Positions 50,986 through 63,148 of a stretch of DNA of 64,000 bases are shown here, one piece after another. The stretch is from Pascua guehoae (lineage: Eukaryota > Basidiomycota > Tremellomycetes > Trichosporonales > Trichosporonaceae), in assembly GCA_001600415.1 (NCBI GenBank), contig BCJX01000008.1:127851-191850 (forward strand), given 5' to 3'. The number at the start of each line of letters is the position of its first letter. Positions within the stretch are counted from its first letter, which is position 1. The notes beneath the pieces are model-generated. The model did no database searches. It saw only the letters and a list, made by a program, of their open reading frames with translations, and was not told the DNA's origin. A program made the position numbers and the translations under genes.

Positions 50986-52317
50986 TGGCACTCGGGTATT
51001 TTTTCGGTTATTTCCATCAACGTCGAGGTTGGGACCCCGCTCTTACTGTGTTATCTACTCAGGATGACGAGTGCTAGCGCTCCTGGCCTCAGAGCAGTGC
51101 AGTGGCGTCATGGGCTTGAGTGCAAGGTTCGAAACCGCCATGGTCTTGTCATCACCACAATCCACTTTCTTCAAGGGATAGTGTGCTTCAGATTTCATCA
51201 TCATCAACTCACCAGAAAGTTGCTGGGACACTCACGAACGGTGACAGAACACATAATACCGATATTCCCACCCCGAGGCCCAAGAAGGAGCGGTATAGGA
51301 AGAGGATAGGAAGATGGTTTGCAGTCAAGGACCATTACGGGGCTGGCAGCTCATGAGCGCCATTGCCGCCGATCGCGTAAAGCTGCTTATTAGGTCAAGG
51401 GTGGTTTCTGGTGTTGGGATGGAGGACAAGAGCGGCGTTCGCCCTACTAGGACAATTGGTAACCGACGAGAGATTGGCCGCAACGTCTCATTTCGAAGAG
51501 ATTTGAAACGGCTTCGACTGTGGTTGATAGCCAGGGCTGTCAATGTGACGTTCATTCTCAGCTAGAATGAAGGTTAGTGGGTCGGCCCGCGTAAGCCACC
51601 ACCCCGTCCAACACAGCTCGGCTGTAGAACACCCACAGTGCTCGATCTTTACATATGCCAGTGGCGACTGTGAGTTGGTGATACTCACACTCGGATCTTC
51701 AATCTGGCATCAAAAGATAGCTAGGTACAGTAGATGAGCTGAATGGACAAGCATCCAACCAGACCCCCATTGATATTGCACAAGAAGTGCGTCCTTCGTT
51801 GGCTCTTCCTTGCAACGCTTCTGCGTATGAAGCCATTTATAACATGAGCTCAAAGCACACTTGTGCTCCAGTTCTGATCAGAGCATATCGGTTTAAGAAA
51901 TAACACACAGCATGCAAATTCTGTGTACACTGGATGTCCGATTGACAATCGTACCAGGACACCGGGCGGAACTGTACAAAACTGCTTGATCACCATTGCT
52001 GTTGGATTATCTGACGTCTGAGGACGAATGTGGCCACGTACAATACCGGGTATTATCTGAGCTTTGAGGGAAGCAATAACAACGAATGGTTGCTGGGGCG
52101 GATGTTGGCTAGCCCGGTGTGTAGGCCCACAGGAGCGCGTACAAGGCAAGGATCATTGGCGAAGTGCCAGGTGGTAGCGAGCCGAAGTGTGAGGTATTGC
52201 GTGCTACGTCCGTAGCACCACTTGGGTTGCACTGGGGTTGAACGAGGTCCGCCTGTGATCTGGGCGACAAGCCACATGATCAATGCATATCCGATATAAT
52301 CTAAAGGTACAAATGGT

Positions 52318-54046
52318 CTACACGTCGTAGCGCACCTGGTGGTGGTACTGTGATTCATGGTAGAATGGCGGAGGATCATTCTCATCGTCCGCGTCGTCTC
52401 CGCTGTCAGAGCTGCTTTCGCTGGCCCTGCGACGCCCCCATCGCGAACCGGAGCCCGTGTGCCGAGGTGCATCTGGCCCAGGTGCGATGCCCAGCCGCAT
52501 CTCGGCTGTGATCGCCTTGAGCCGCTCGAGCGCCGCTGGGTCGTATGGGAAAAAGTGCCCTCCACCATGGCGCCTAAATGTCAGTATGGTGCTTCACGCG
52601 GTGTAACGCACCTTCTTCGCGCGTGCTTCAGTGGCCAGGCCGCGCCAAGCAACTCGCGACCAAAGGATCGCCACACTGGTGGAGCGTCGTCGCCGATCAT
52701 CACACTCGTTAGGTTCGTACGCCATCCCATGTCGTAGACGTTGACTTCGTGCGCCTCGTCCCTTAGGCGCACGCGCTCGGCACGCGTGAGAATGTGGTCT
52801 GGACGCCACGCGCCCGGGAGCCGCTGACGGGAGCCACGGTCACCGAGCGACTCGAGGACATCGCGCGTGTCCTGGTCGAGGAGGGCGGTTGGGGTCGCAC
52901 GGCTCATGTCCTCCAGAGTTGTGCGGTTGTTCAGAGCCAGGTACCAGTGGTAAGCGGCCAAACCACCGACGGCCAAGCCAAAGACGGCGCCGACGACTGT
53001 GAGGAGCATGTGAATGACCGGGTCAAGTGCAAACTGGGGCGTTAAACTTGGATCTTGCGGTAAATGGCTGGCTTACGTACCTCGTCAACATCCTCATGTT
53101 CCATCGAGTCTCCTGGAAACTGCGGAGGGTCGTGGAAGAACCGATAGGTCTCGTAAGCAGCTTGGCTGCAGCCGTATGCAGCAAGCAGCGTCGCATAGGT
53201 CGTGAACAGTAAGAAGGGTTTGTCTGGGATATCAGCGCCTGGCTGACGTCGCTACTCACAGTTGTGATATCCGACACAGTTGTCTAGCCACGGGCAATGG
53301 TGGTCCACTGTACGGGTTAATGCAAGCTGGCAAACATTCAACCCACTCTTCAGGACACACTGTCCACACGAGCGGCAGTGGTGGCACCTATCAGGCTTCC
53401 ACCCATCGCACTTGCGGCACCATCGAGGAAAGCCCGTGCCGCCCTTGGCCATGAGTGCCACGGGCTGCACTTCGGGCTCGTCTTTATCGAGAAGGGCGTC
53501 CTCCTCTCCCGCCTCGTCGTCATCTCCATCACCTCTTCGTGTGGCATTCCCATGGGAGTCACTGGCATTGAGCGTCGAGCCCTGCCCTAGTGCACCCTGT
53601 GCGCGCAGCATGCGAAGGGGGATATCGTCGTCATCCACCACAGACCCCTGTGCATTGCGTGGTGGTCGCACATCGTCGGGGCGCAGGGGCCGTGCGTCCG
53701 GGGGCGCAAAGGTCTGATCTGGTCGCAACGGGCGACGGGCCCAGGAAACGAGGAAGGACAGAAGAGTGAGTCCAAGGAGCGTGTGGAAGATGACGAGTCT
53801 GGTGGGTAAGCATTAGTCCCGGCATTACACCCACTGTGAGAGGAAACGGGCGACCTCGCCACGTTTGATGAGGACATGCTTGATTGAAACGTAGACGAGG
53901 AAGAGGAGCCAGGTCCCAAAGAGGAGAACACAGGTGCCTGCAAGTTAGAGACGGCGCGGGGTAATGTCACCTAACTCACCAATAACAGGGAGGCGGCGGG
54001 CCGCTCGTCTGACCATCTCTTGTTGTTGGTCAGAAATATCGATCAT
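52318..54046 (-). CDS. DHHC-type protein S-palmitoyltransferase
   Basis: Integral membrane enzyme that attaches palmitate to cysteines through a DHHC intermediate. It starts [20 protein letters not shown]. Membrane segments come from [16 protein letters not shown] and [16 protein letters not shown], and after the core from LLAAYGC and [16 protein letters not shown]. The cysteine-rich domain reads [27 protein letters not shown], then [16 protein letters not shown], with an intron between K and M. A long acidic, Ser/Asp-rich insert precedes it ([19 protein letters not shown]). The tail has [10 protein letters not shown], close to the TTxE-type region, and ends in an acidic, Tyr-rich end ([15 protein letters not shown]). 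Closest in layout to the Pfa3 group. It is divergent from BRN1 with about 300 bp between starts. Confidence 0.93.
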
Positions 54047-54345
54047 GGTCGCCGTGGAGTGTGCAGTGACAGAACCATGCCCTCCGTCACGAGTATTGTC
54101 GATGTGTCGGAGGTTGGAGTGTTAGATATATGCCCAAGAGGGGAGATAACAAGTACGTGATCCTGTGACAGGAGAAAGGATGTCTGTCGAGATGGGATGT
54201 GCTTACGCCCAGACGCTCGGTCGTGTCGTCTTTCGGCATCCGTGGTGGCGGAGTCACACCGCCGTCAGGGTCCAGAACGTGTGCTCAAATGGTGCCCCAC
54301 CGGAACCAAATTTCAAGCAGACCACGTGTAGATTACGTAACATAA

Positions 54346-57304
54346 ATGCCCAAACACCAACACAACACGATGAGACAAAGCAGTCGCGAAGACGACAACA
54401 TAAACAACACACTGCACAACCCCATCTTCGACCCCGAATCATCCATGCCCACGCCGATGTCCTCTCCATCGACACCACTCAGGCGACGAGTACCGAGTAG
54501 GAAATACTCCATCGCGAGCCCGACGCCGGAAGCATCCCCTCTCCGTTCGTCGAACAGGGCCAACATGCAAATGAACGACGATGCGGCCGAGCGCGCGGCG
54601 CGCCGCAGGTCGGCGCACTTTGGAGACATTGCCAGCCGGTCATCCGCCGCGGCAGACAAGGAGAATGCCCAACTCTCGGCGCACTCGACGGCGCACAGCT
54701 CCCCAGCAGACCATCCACGCAAGGGGTCGGCCCTCGCCGTCCAGCAGGGGCAGGTGCACAAGCGCGCCAAGCGTCTCAGTGGCATCTCGCCCGCGGCTGC
54801 CGCCGCTCCGCCCGTTAGCATGGAGGTCATGAATACCAACTTTGAGGAGTGGATGAAGCTTGCCACTGATAATGTGGGTGGTGTTACCTTTTGTTGCTGA
54901 CCCGCGCAGAAAATCACCGCAACCAACACCTGGAACTTTGCTCTCATCGACTACTTTCACGATCTCACACTCCTCCGCAACGGCCCCAATGACCAAAGTG
55001 CGTCCCCGTGCAGCATGGGGCAGGGGCTTACCAACAGGCATCAACTTTCAGAAGGCTTCGTGCACGCTGGATGGATGTGTCAAGATCTGGACGTCGCGTG
55101 TCGACTCGGTTGCAACCGAGACTGGCAAGCTTTTGAGTGGTCTGGCCGGTGGCAACGGTGGGTGACTGAACGAAGACGGGATCTAACCGACAGGTGATGG
55201 CGAACGAGAGGACGGCGAGGATGGAGATGAGGATGAATCGGGAGAGCCCAAGACGAGGAAGGTGAGCTAACGTCCAAGAAGCTAGCTGACATCGCAGACA
55301 CACCGGTCTGAAGCCACACTGGCCAAGTCGTTTGGCACCCTCCAGATCAAGAAGTTTGATCTCGAGTTTACGGTCGACCCGCTGTTCAAGAAGACCAGTG
55401 CCGACTTTGACGAAGGTGGCGCGATGGGCTTGCTCATGAATCACCTTGGCATCGACAAGACGGGCCGTGTCGTGTTTGACGCTGGTGATGCCGTGGTCGA
55501 AGAGGATGAAGAGGACGACGAGGAAACTGAGGATGTCATCATCGACATCTCTCGCTTGCGCGAGCTCATCCCATCAACTGAGGCCATCTCCGACATGGAC
55601 ATCTGCAGCACGCTTGCGGGCTTCCAGTTTACATCCGATCCAAGCAACATGCCCGATCTGGCGGCGATCACTGGCTTGTCGTCGTTTGCGGACGACAACG
55701 AGTCGCGTGAAGGGTCTCCTGCGCCGCTCGGGACAGGCGAAGCTGTGGACTTTTTCGGCGACGAGGACTACGATATGGGAGGGCCCATGGGCGGATTCGA
55801 CGACAGCGGGTCCATGGCGGGCGATGATGCTCAGTACGGCGACGCATTTGCGCCTGCTGGTGCCGCTGGAGGGGCGCTCGGAATGGCTGGCCCTGGCGAC
55901 GGACATGGGCCATTTGACCCTCGTCGCACGGGACAAGAACTCATGCTGGCATTCTCCACGGGTGACGACGGGGGCATGTTTGACTACTTTGACCGTGGTT
56001 TCGGAAAGCAGTGGGCTGGCGCCGAGCACTGGAAGCTGCGCAAGGTGTCGCGGAAGGGTGAGCTTCCTGAACCGCATGGTAGAGCTGGAGAAGCTGACGG
56101 CAGACCCGGCTGTTGCGACTGCGGCTAGGGAGAAGCGTGCCGCCAAAGCTCCATTTACGATTGACTTTACGAGCCCAGAGGGTGCGCAGGATACCAAGAC
56201 GTTGTTCGCCCCTGGCACCAAGGCGGGTACGCAACTCCCTTCATCGTCGCGTGCACGAGGATCCAAGCGCTCTGCAGCCGCCGCGCGACGTGATGAGCAC
56301 CTCCTCCCCGACGACATGCACTTTTCCTGCAGGCAGCTTTTGCGCTTGTTCCTCAAGCCCAAGTTTGCGGTGAGTACTGGAGCCACCTCCAGCTTGGAGG
56401 CCCGTAGCGTGGTTAGAGTGACTCTGTGGCTGTGCTGACTGTTAGCTTCGGATGCGCCGTGGCGCGGCACGCATGGCCGAGGATGCAAACGGGGAGATTG
56501 ACGAGAACTTCTGGGCACAGGCTGCGGCAGACCGGGCCGAGGGCGGGGACGACATGGATGTAGACGGCGGCCCTGCACTTCCATTCGAGTCGCAGTTCTT
56601 CCACGACGAGGGCGACGACGGGGATGCCGACGACGACGCGTTCATCGACGACGCGCTCGATGCACCAATGGCGTCCTTGGGAGACGATGACGACGACCTG
56701 CGTCTCGGCACCCAAGGCCAGGAGCTCCGTCGTGCCCGCCCCGAGAACGTCAACTTTGCAAAGAAGGCAAAGCGCGTGGATGTCAAGCGTCTCAAGGACG
56801 ATATCTGGAACGACCTCAAGGGGCTCGTCGCGAATGGTGCCTCTGATTTGTTGAGTGCGACCAGAGCCGAAGCGACGAGCGACGCCGAGACGGACGAGCC
56901 ACGGACACCAGCTGAGCCTACTGCGCCCGACGCGGTCGAACCAGTCAAGACGTTCGACACGGTCATCCAGTCACTCCGCACGTCATATCCCAAGGATAAG
57001 ATGTCTGAGATTTCGACATCATTCTGCTTCATCTGCCTCCTGCACCTCGCCAACGAGGAGGGCTTGCGGATCGAGACGGCACGCACAGACGGGCTCGACG
57101 CCGCCGACGTTGGCATGATGGGCTTTGCAGAGGTTGAAGATGACACACCACGCCCACCTGCAAAGCGCATGGACGAGGGAGACCGCATCGACCGCGTCGT
57201 TGGCGAGCTCCAGGCCCTCCGAGTATACAAGGTGAGTCAATACAGCGGGAGGAGTGAGACAATGGCTGACGCTGCAGGACCCGAATGCCGGACGGGCAGC
57301 ATAA
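54346..57304 (+). CDS. BRN1: condensin complex subunit 2 (kleisin, barren/CAP-H)
   Basis: Kleisin that closes the Smc2-Smc4 ring of condensin for mitotic chromosome compaction. After a disordered Ser-rich head come the N-terminal kleisin blocks FEEWMKLATDNKITATNTWN, FALIDYFHDLTLLRNG and INFQKASCTLDGCVKIWTSR. THRSEATLAKSFGTLQIKK and FDLEFTVDPLFKKTSADFDE follow. The middle is acidic. GFGKQWAGAEHWKLRKVSRK joins DPAVATAAREKRAAKAPFTI over a 46 nt intron at 56059-56104 that might be missed, since one frame reads on without it. The C-terminal kleisin exon has YPKDKMSEISTSFCFICLLH and LANEEGLRI. The last exon adds only DPNAGRAA. ATG 54370 is an alternative start. Convergent with EXO70, 176 bp apart. 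Confidence 0.95.
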
Positions 57305-57480
57305 TGGACCCTGGTGCTGTACGATAGAATAGACGCGTGCATGTATTGTTTGACTCGCTGGACGCGCTGCACGAGGGAAGCAAACATTAGGCATAGCATT
57401 AAGATATCCAGATATCCTAAACATTACTAGATTAGTACAAGGGTGCAACTCGCTGTGGGTCTTGTCATCTCCAGCATCGT

Positions 57481-60102
57481 CTAGCGGAACACGTTCTGGA
57501 TACGACGCGAAATCTCGTCGGGGTTCGCCCTGAGGTCTGTATGTCAGTGACGGTCGCGTCGAGGTTGCCTACATCCAACACTTGGTCACTTACACTTGTC
57601 GTAGCCCCTCGAGTGTGCCCTGTTCCACCACGCCGAAAAGGCGGTGCGGATGAGCTCCTCGACCTCCTTGGCGACGCGGTCGCGCATGTCGGGGTCCTGG
57701 CGGTTGAGCGGGAACTGACGGCTCTGCTGCTCGAGCTCGGCGAGGCGGTCAAAGAAGGCAAGGGATGCCTCCTTTGTCGACTGCTTTTCGTGCGACGAGC
57801 CAACGTTGAACCGCGTCTGCGCCTGGTGCTGGAGCTGCTGCGTGAGGGTCATCCACTCGGATACGTATTGCCTGAGATTGTCAGCTGGGAGTCCTGTGTA
57901 TTCTGGTGGGACGCACGTCTTGGCCTCGCGGAAGTTGCGGTTCAGCATGTCTTCGGCGCCGGGGCCGATAATGTCCGAATTGAACGACGACGTCGAATTG
58001 CGGATGTACGACACTGGGTAGGTTAGTTTGGGCATCAAGGGCCACTCGAGTAGTGGGGACGCACTGTTGTTGAGCAGGAAGGTGGACGAGACGGGCCGGC
58101 GCATCGTCTTTGCACGATCCTTGAGGTGGATCAGGAGTGTGCCCAGGACGTCTGCAGCATAGAGGTTGACGACACCGCCCTCTTCGGCGGCAGAGCGCGC
58201 AGAGGACGGCGGTGCAGCAGCGCCCATGAGCCATGAGCGTTCCGCGTGCCCGCTGCTGCGGAGGAGCGTCTCGGCAAGGTTTCCAAAGCTCGGTAGTGCC
58301 TCGAGGTACGCGAGAGTCGAGTGGGTGTTGTCGTCAATCTGCGACGTCGGGCCTGCGTTGCGTGCGGGTGCCCGGATATCCATGAGCCGCTCGGGGAACG
58401 AGCGCAGCGCGAGGCCGCGCATCGTGTTGAGTGGCGAAGTGAGTGCAGACATCATCTCCTGGGCGTCGGCACCAAGGACGGATTGCACAGTCGATTCAAA
58501 GCGCGGCTGGAACGCCGTGAGCGACGCATACAGGTCGAGCAGAACCATGGTCTGGGTTGACAGCGAGCGCTTGATCCCCGTAATCACTTGGTTCATTGTC
58601 GACGTCAGAACTGCCATCGGGTAGGGGAGAGTCTGCGCGATAAGGCGTTGCCCAGCCTCCCCCGGCATCAACGTGTTGTCGAGACTCGATTCCGCCTGCT
58701 GTCAGCTGTGGTTCAATTAGTCCCTTGACAGCAAACAAACCTCTGCAGCGACAACAAACGACTCCCACAACTTCATGACCATCCGAACTTTGTCTCCGCC
58801 CCGTCCGTCCCAGACAGTCGCCTCTGCTTCCTCGATTCGTGCCGCGTATCCTGCAATCGAACGTCGCAGCCAGTCGCCACGGATGCTCGCCAGGTCGGCA
58901 ATGCAGTCGCTCAGAATCGGTGCCAGCCTCTGCATGGTCATCGGGCCACTTGTCTCGGGATTTACAAGCGACTCTAGACGCGTTGTCATCGACTTCAAGC
59001 TGTTAACTGCAGGGTAGTAGGTCGATGTCGGCGGAGGTGAACTGCTGGCAAACGTTTTAGGGTCGAATGTACGCGGAACGTTATCGCGCGCAATCTTGAG
59101 GACTAACTCGACCACCTGTCCATACGACTTTTCTAAAAGATCAGACTGGTGAATGTCAGCACTGGAGTCGTGGCATTCAGATGTACTTACAAGCTCGTTG
59201 ACGCCTGCCTGACGGGTACCCCCTCGTCCCTCGTTGATACCCTGGTACATGTGCTCCATGTCGGCAATGACGACCTCCATGGCGCCAAAGTACTCGGAGA
59301 TGCTCATGCGGTCTGGTCCACGTTCCAAGAGCGCCCTCTCGTCGCCCGAGTTCGGCACCACACTATTCCTCGACGGCGCCAGGCTGTGCCGGCTGTGCCG
59401 TGACGGGGTTGGACTCTGGGAGCGGATCGTATCCCGTGATGGGTCAAGCAGTTCCCGATTTGATTCTCGCAAGTCCTGTGGCGACTCCTTCGGAAGCTCC
59501 CGTCGTGGCGACGGGGCAGGTGACGGGCTCTGCTGCCATCGGGGCGCGACGTCGGCGCGGGGAATGGTCCGCTTCCTGTCCATTACAGATGTACCGTCGC
59601 GCGCCGTCGAGGTGTTCGGTGAGATCTTGCCAAACGTCTGGCTCGAGCCGGCCTTGTGGTCGCTCTGGCTCCCTGTTGGCGTGGAGGCTGTGCGGAAGCT
59701 CTCATTGTAGCTGCCATTGACGCTCCCCTTGATGCTCGGCTGCGTGCCGTACGAGCCCTGTCGTGATACTGGTGGCCGACCTTCAATGGACTGGAGCACC
59801 GCATCGATGTTGGATGCCTGTTGGGAGAGCTCGCGGATACCCAAGCGGGTGATAGACCTATCCAATCGCACCAGTCGCGAGTCAAGCTGTGACAGGATAC
59901 CTGTTGTAAGCATCGGGTCGTTCCTGATGCATCTACCTACTCGTCATCCGCTTGCTCAGTTGATTCGTCTTGAGCAAATGTTGGTCCTGCGGTCAGTGGT
60001 GGCTCGAGGACGAGTACCAGTTACCAGAAGAGCAAGATCGGTATCTTCATGGACAGCGAGCGATTCGCCAGCCAGGCCGGTGTGCGAGATCGCTGCCATC
60101 AT
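57481..60102 (-). CDS. EXO70: exocyst complex subunit Exo70
   Basis: Exocyst subunit that binds PI(4,5)P2 and Rho GTPases and tethers secretory vesicles at growth sites. It starts MMAAISHTGLAGESLAV, then LLDQHLLKTNQLSKRMT, then ILSQLDSRLVRLDRSITRL, the N-terminal coiled coil. A long Ser/Pro/Arg linker (SPSPAPSPRRELPKES) follows, then helical-rod blocks SDLLEKSYGQVVELVL, FQPRFESTVQSVLGAD and LNNMSYIRNSTSSFN. The C-terminal domain contains RVAKEVEELIRTAFSAWWN and ends ANPDEISRRIQNVFR, the usual PI(4,5)P2-binding end. About seven exons with introns near 60023, 59905, 59180, 58720, 58050, 57890 and 57590; one uses a GTTTGT donor. It shares a 620 bp divergent promoter with SAH hydrolase. Confidence 0.93.
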
Positions 60103-60721
60103 TGCAGGTGTCGTCGACTGACTGCGGTGTTTCTGTGGATGATGTATGTGTAGATAAGATGTGTTTCGTATCTCAAAGTCGCGTCTACGACTCCTCCATC
60201 TTGATCGTTTGCGTCTCGTCTTGCCTTTGGTGTCATGTGCTTCATGTGCCAGACAGAGTGTGACAACGGAGCACGAGGTGGGCCGAGCGCGCGTCGTCAC
60301 ATCTCGTGCCTGGCACATGGAAGCCACATGGGAGTTTACCCTGAAACCCGGCTCTCCGGTTATGGCCGCCACATGTCGGGTATTTGCGGTATTATAATTT
60401 CTGCTGCTTCGGCTTCGCGGATTGATTTTTGAGGCTCCGCCCAGGTTCAGGGACTGTCGACTGGAGGGCGACACGCCACGTCGTACCACCCCCCCAAATG
60501 TGAGGAAGGACGCGCCTCGCAAAATGAGCCAACAATATCCACGCCAGCCATGCAACCCAGCCATGCCAGCCAGGAAATGCCAGGAAATGCCAGCCAGGTC
60601 AGCCAGGCCAGCGAGACAGCCCCCCCCCCAGGCATAAACGTGCGACGACACTTAACGTCTCTTCTCTTTCATCCTCTCTCTCTTTCCTCTCCCAACCCCA
60701 CCCAAAAAACACTCTAAAATC
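60103..60721. promoter_or_regulatory. divergent promoter of EXO70 and SAH hydrolase
   Basis: 620 bp between two start codons. A degenerate CCAGCCATG or CCAGGAAATG tandem array covers about 60542-60612. Immediately before the SAH1 ATG, 60654-60718 is strongly pyrimidine-rich on the plus strand and then A-rich, the leader type found in strongly expressed fungal genes. Individual factor sites cannot be named. Confidence 0.5.
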
Positions 60722-62294
60722 ATGTCTTACAAGGTCGCCGACATTTCGCTTGCCGCCTTCGGCCGCAAGGAGATCGAGCTCGCTGAGCGCGAGATGCCCG
60801 GTCTCATGTACCTCCGTACCAAGTTCGGCGCTTCCAAGCCCCTCAAGGGCGCTCGCATTGCCGGCTGCCTTCACATGTACGTACGAGCCTCACCTCCTGC
60901 GCCCATGCCATGCCAAACGGTCTCCTCTTCCGATTCTGAAACTAACTCTGCAGGACCATCCAGACCGCCGTCCTCATCGAGACCCTCACTGCTCTCGGTG
61001 CCGAGGTCACCTGGTCGTCGTGCAACATCTTCTCGACCCAGGACCACGCCGCCGCCGCCATTGCCGCCACTGGCGTCCCCGTCTACGCCTGGAAGGGTGA
61101 GACCGACGAGGAGTACAACTGGTGCATTGAGCAGACCCTCGCTGCCTTCCCCGGCGGCAAGCCCCTCAACATGATCCTCGACGACGGAGGTGACCTTACC
61201 ACCATGGTCCACGAGAAGTTCCCCCAGTACCTCAAGGACATCAAGGGTGTCTCTGAGGAGACCACCACCGGTGTCCACCACCTCTACAAGATGTTCCGTG
61301 ACGGCAAGCTCAAGATCCCCGCCATCAACGTCAACGACTCGGTCACCAAGTCCAAGTTCGACAACTACGTGAGTTTAATTTAATTTGGGGGACCGTGCGC
61401 TGGTTGTCACCCCCAGCCCCCACCCCGCGTAGACGAATGTGTGACTGACTTTTTTTCCCCAGTACGGCTGCCGCGAGTCGCTCGTCGACGGCATCAAGCG
61501 TGCCACCGACGTCATGCTTGCCGGCAAGGTCGCTGTCGTCGCCGGCTTCGGTGACGTCGGCAAGGGCTGCGCCGAGTCGCTCCGTGCCTACGGTGCCCGT
61601 GTCCTCGTTACCGAGATTGACCCCATCAACGCCCTCCAGGCTTCGATGTGCGGTTACGAGGTGACCACCATGGAGGACGCCGCTCCCCGCTCCAACGTCT
61701 TCGTTACCACCACCGGTAACCGTGACATTATCACCGGCGAGCACTTCAAGGTCATGCCCGAGGACGCCATTGTCTGCAACATTGGCCACTTTGACATTGA
61801 GATTGACGTCGCCTGGCTCAAGGCCAACGCCAAGGAGCACGTCAACATCAAGCCCCAGGTTGACCGCTTCACCATGGACAACGGCCGCCACATCATCCTC
61901 CTCGCCGAGGGCCGTCTCGTCAACCTCGGCTGCGGCACTGGCCACCCCTCGTTTGTCATGTCGTGCTCGTTCGCCAACCAGGTCCTCGCCCAGATCGCCC
62001 TCTGGACCGACAACGCCTCGTACCCCCTTGGTGTCCACATGCTCCCCAAGTCGCTCGACGAGGAGGTCGCCCGTGCTCACCTCGGCCAGCTCGGCGTCAA
62101 GCTTACCAAGCTCTCGGACGTCCAGTCCGAGTACCTCGGTATCCCTGTTGCGGGCCCTTACAAGGTGAGTAGAGCATAGCTAAGAGAGAGAACAAAGGCT
62201 AATGCACAGCCCTCGCACTATCGGTTCGTGTTAACGGTTACGGTGTCCCAAACAAGAGAAAAATTGCGCGGATTGCTGACCCGACAGGTACTAA
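60722..62294 (+). CDS. SAH1: S-adenosyl-L-homocysteine hydrolase
   Basis: NAD-dependent, cytosolic enzyme that splits S-adenosylhomocysteine to adenosine and homocysteine, relieving inhibition of methyltransferases. About 430 residues, the normal length. Blocks: [43 protein letters not shown]-type [25 protein letters not shown], the NAD site [19 protein letters not shown], and [12 protein letters not shown]. Five exons: 60722-60871, 60955-61369, 61463-62164, 62210-62223 or so, and 62288-62294. The family always ends PYKPxHYRY. Here PYK, then PSHYR, then the final residues R/Y and stop come from a 7-nt exon (GTACTAA) after an intron with donor GTTCGT. Reading through that intron instead would replace the conserved tail. 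Confidence 0.96.
62288..62294 (+). other. 7-nt terminal coding exon of SAH1
   Basis: GTACTAA follows the acceptor GACCCGACAG. With the two bases CG of the previous exon it completes Arg and adds Tyr and TAA, restoring the invariant HYRY end. Confidence 0.8.
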
Positions 62295-63148
62295 ATCATC
62301 GTCGACATGACGACTCTGTTTTAATTCAACATTGTAACATAGGAGAAGCAGAGAAGGAGCCCCATAGCATAATTCAACTTTGCATGCACATAGCGGGCGT
62401 CAACCCCACAATTGTTATCATACAGCGTGTGCCATTGAATGGGCGAGAGATTGAATTTGGCATTCGTGGCAGTTGAGTAAAATGAAGAGTTCGAAGGAGG
62501 AGGTGGAGGTGGCACTCGAAATGTAACCGCCACACCGGCCACGTGCCACACACGCAGTGCACAGACACACACACACAAACTAGTGAACCCTCAGTGTCCG
62601 CCTAACAGCCACGGCCTACGAATCGTCACTGCGTGCATGGGGACTAGAAGCACCAACATTTCGTCGGAGCACAAGAGGCATCTACGCTAACAAAGACTTC
62701 ACGATCTCGTCTTCTTTACTTTGCTGTAGCAAGGGGACAACGATGATAAGCAGGGCGGCCCAGCACTGGCAGAATCGAAGGTACGCGAGGGTGCGCCCTT
62801 GCCTTGTGGAGCCCTCAAATCTGGCCCCAGGATTCGAGGATCGTCAAGCATTGCGCCCCTCTAGCCTCTTACGCGGCGGCCCCGTCCTCGCGTCTGCGGT
62901 GCATGATGAACACGGGCGGAGGGCGTCAAAGGAGGCAAAATACTCTGCCGACATGCGGACACTGAGGACGTTTGCCACTCTCGACTTTTCTCTTCATACT
63001 TGTCGACTCCACCTTTTCTTGCTCGCCCTATCCCACCATCCCAGCCTTTACTCCTTGCTCTACGCCTCGACACCCATCCTCACCACTCTACGCCTTTGCA
63101 CCGCTACACCTTTGCACCTCTGCACCGCTACAACTCCCCTCATTCACA
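62295..63148. other. intergenic region, no gene seen
   Basis: About 850 bp holding the SAH1 3' end and the promoter of the next gene. 63080-63130 has imperfect CTTTGCACC(G/T)CTACA repeats in what is probably the leader. Nothing else supported. Confidence 0.5.

Larger units (their letters stand above)
48788..52317. other. gene-poor interval
   Basis: 3.5 kb upstream of the monooxygenase and downstream of the palmitoyltransferase. Contains a 19-20 bp tandem repeat (50197-50272), a GTGATG microsatellite (50937-50985), one short ORF of unusual codon use (50682-50915), and a frame at 51314-51565 (VKLLIRSRVVSG, RRDLKRLRLWLIARAV) that I cannot place. No confident gene. Confidence 0.55.
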
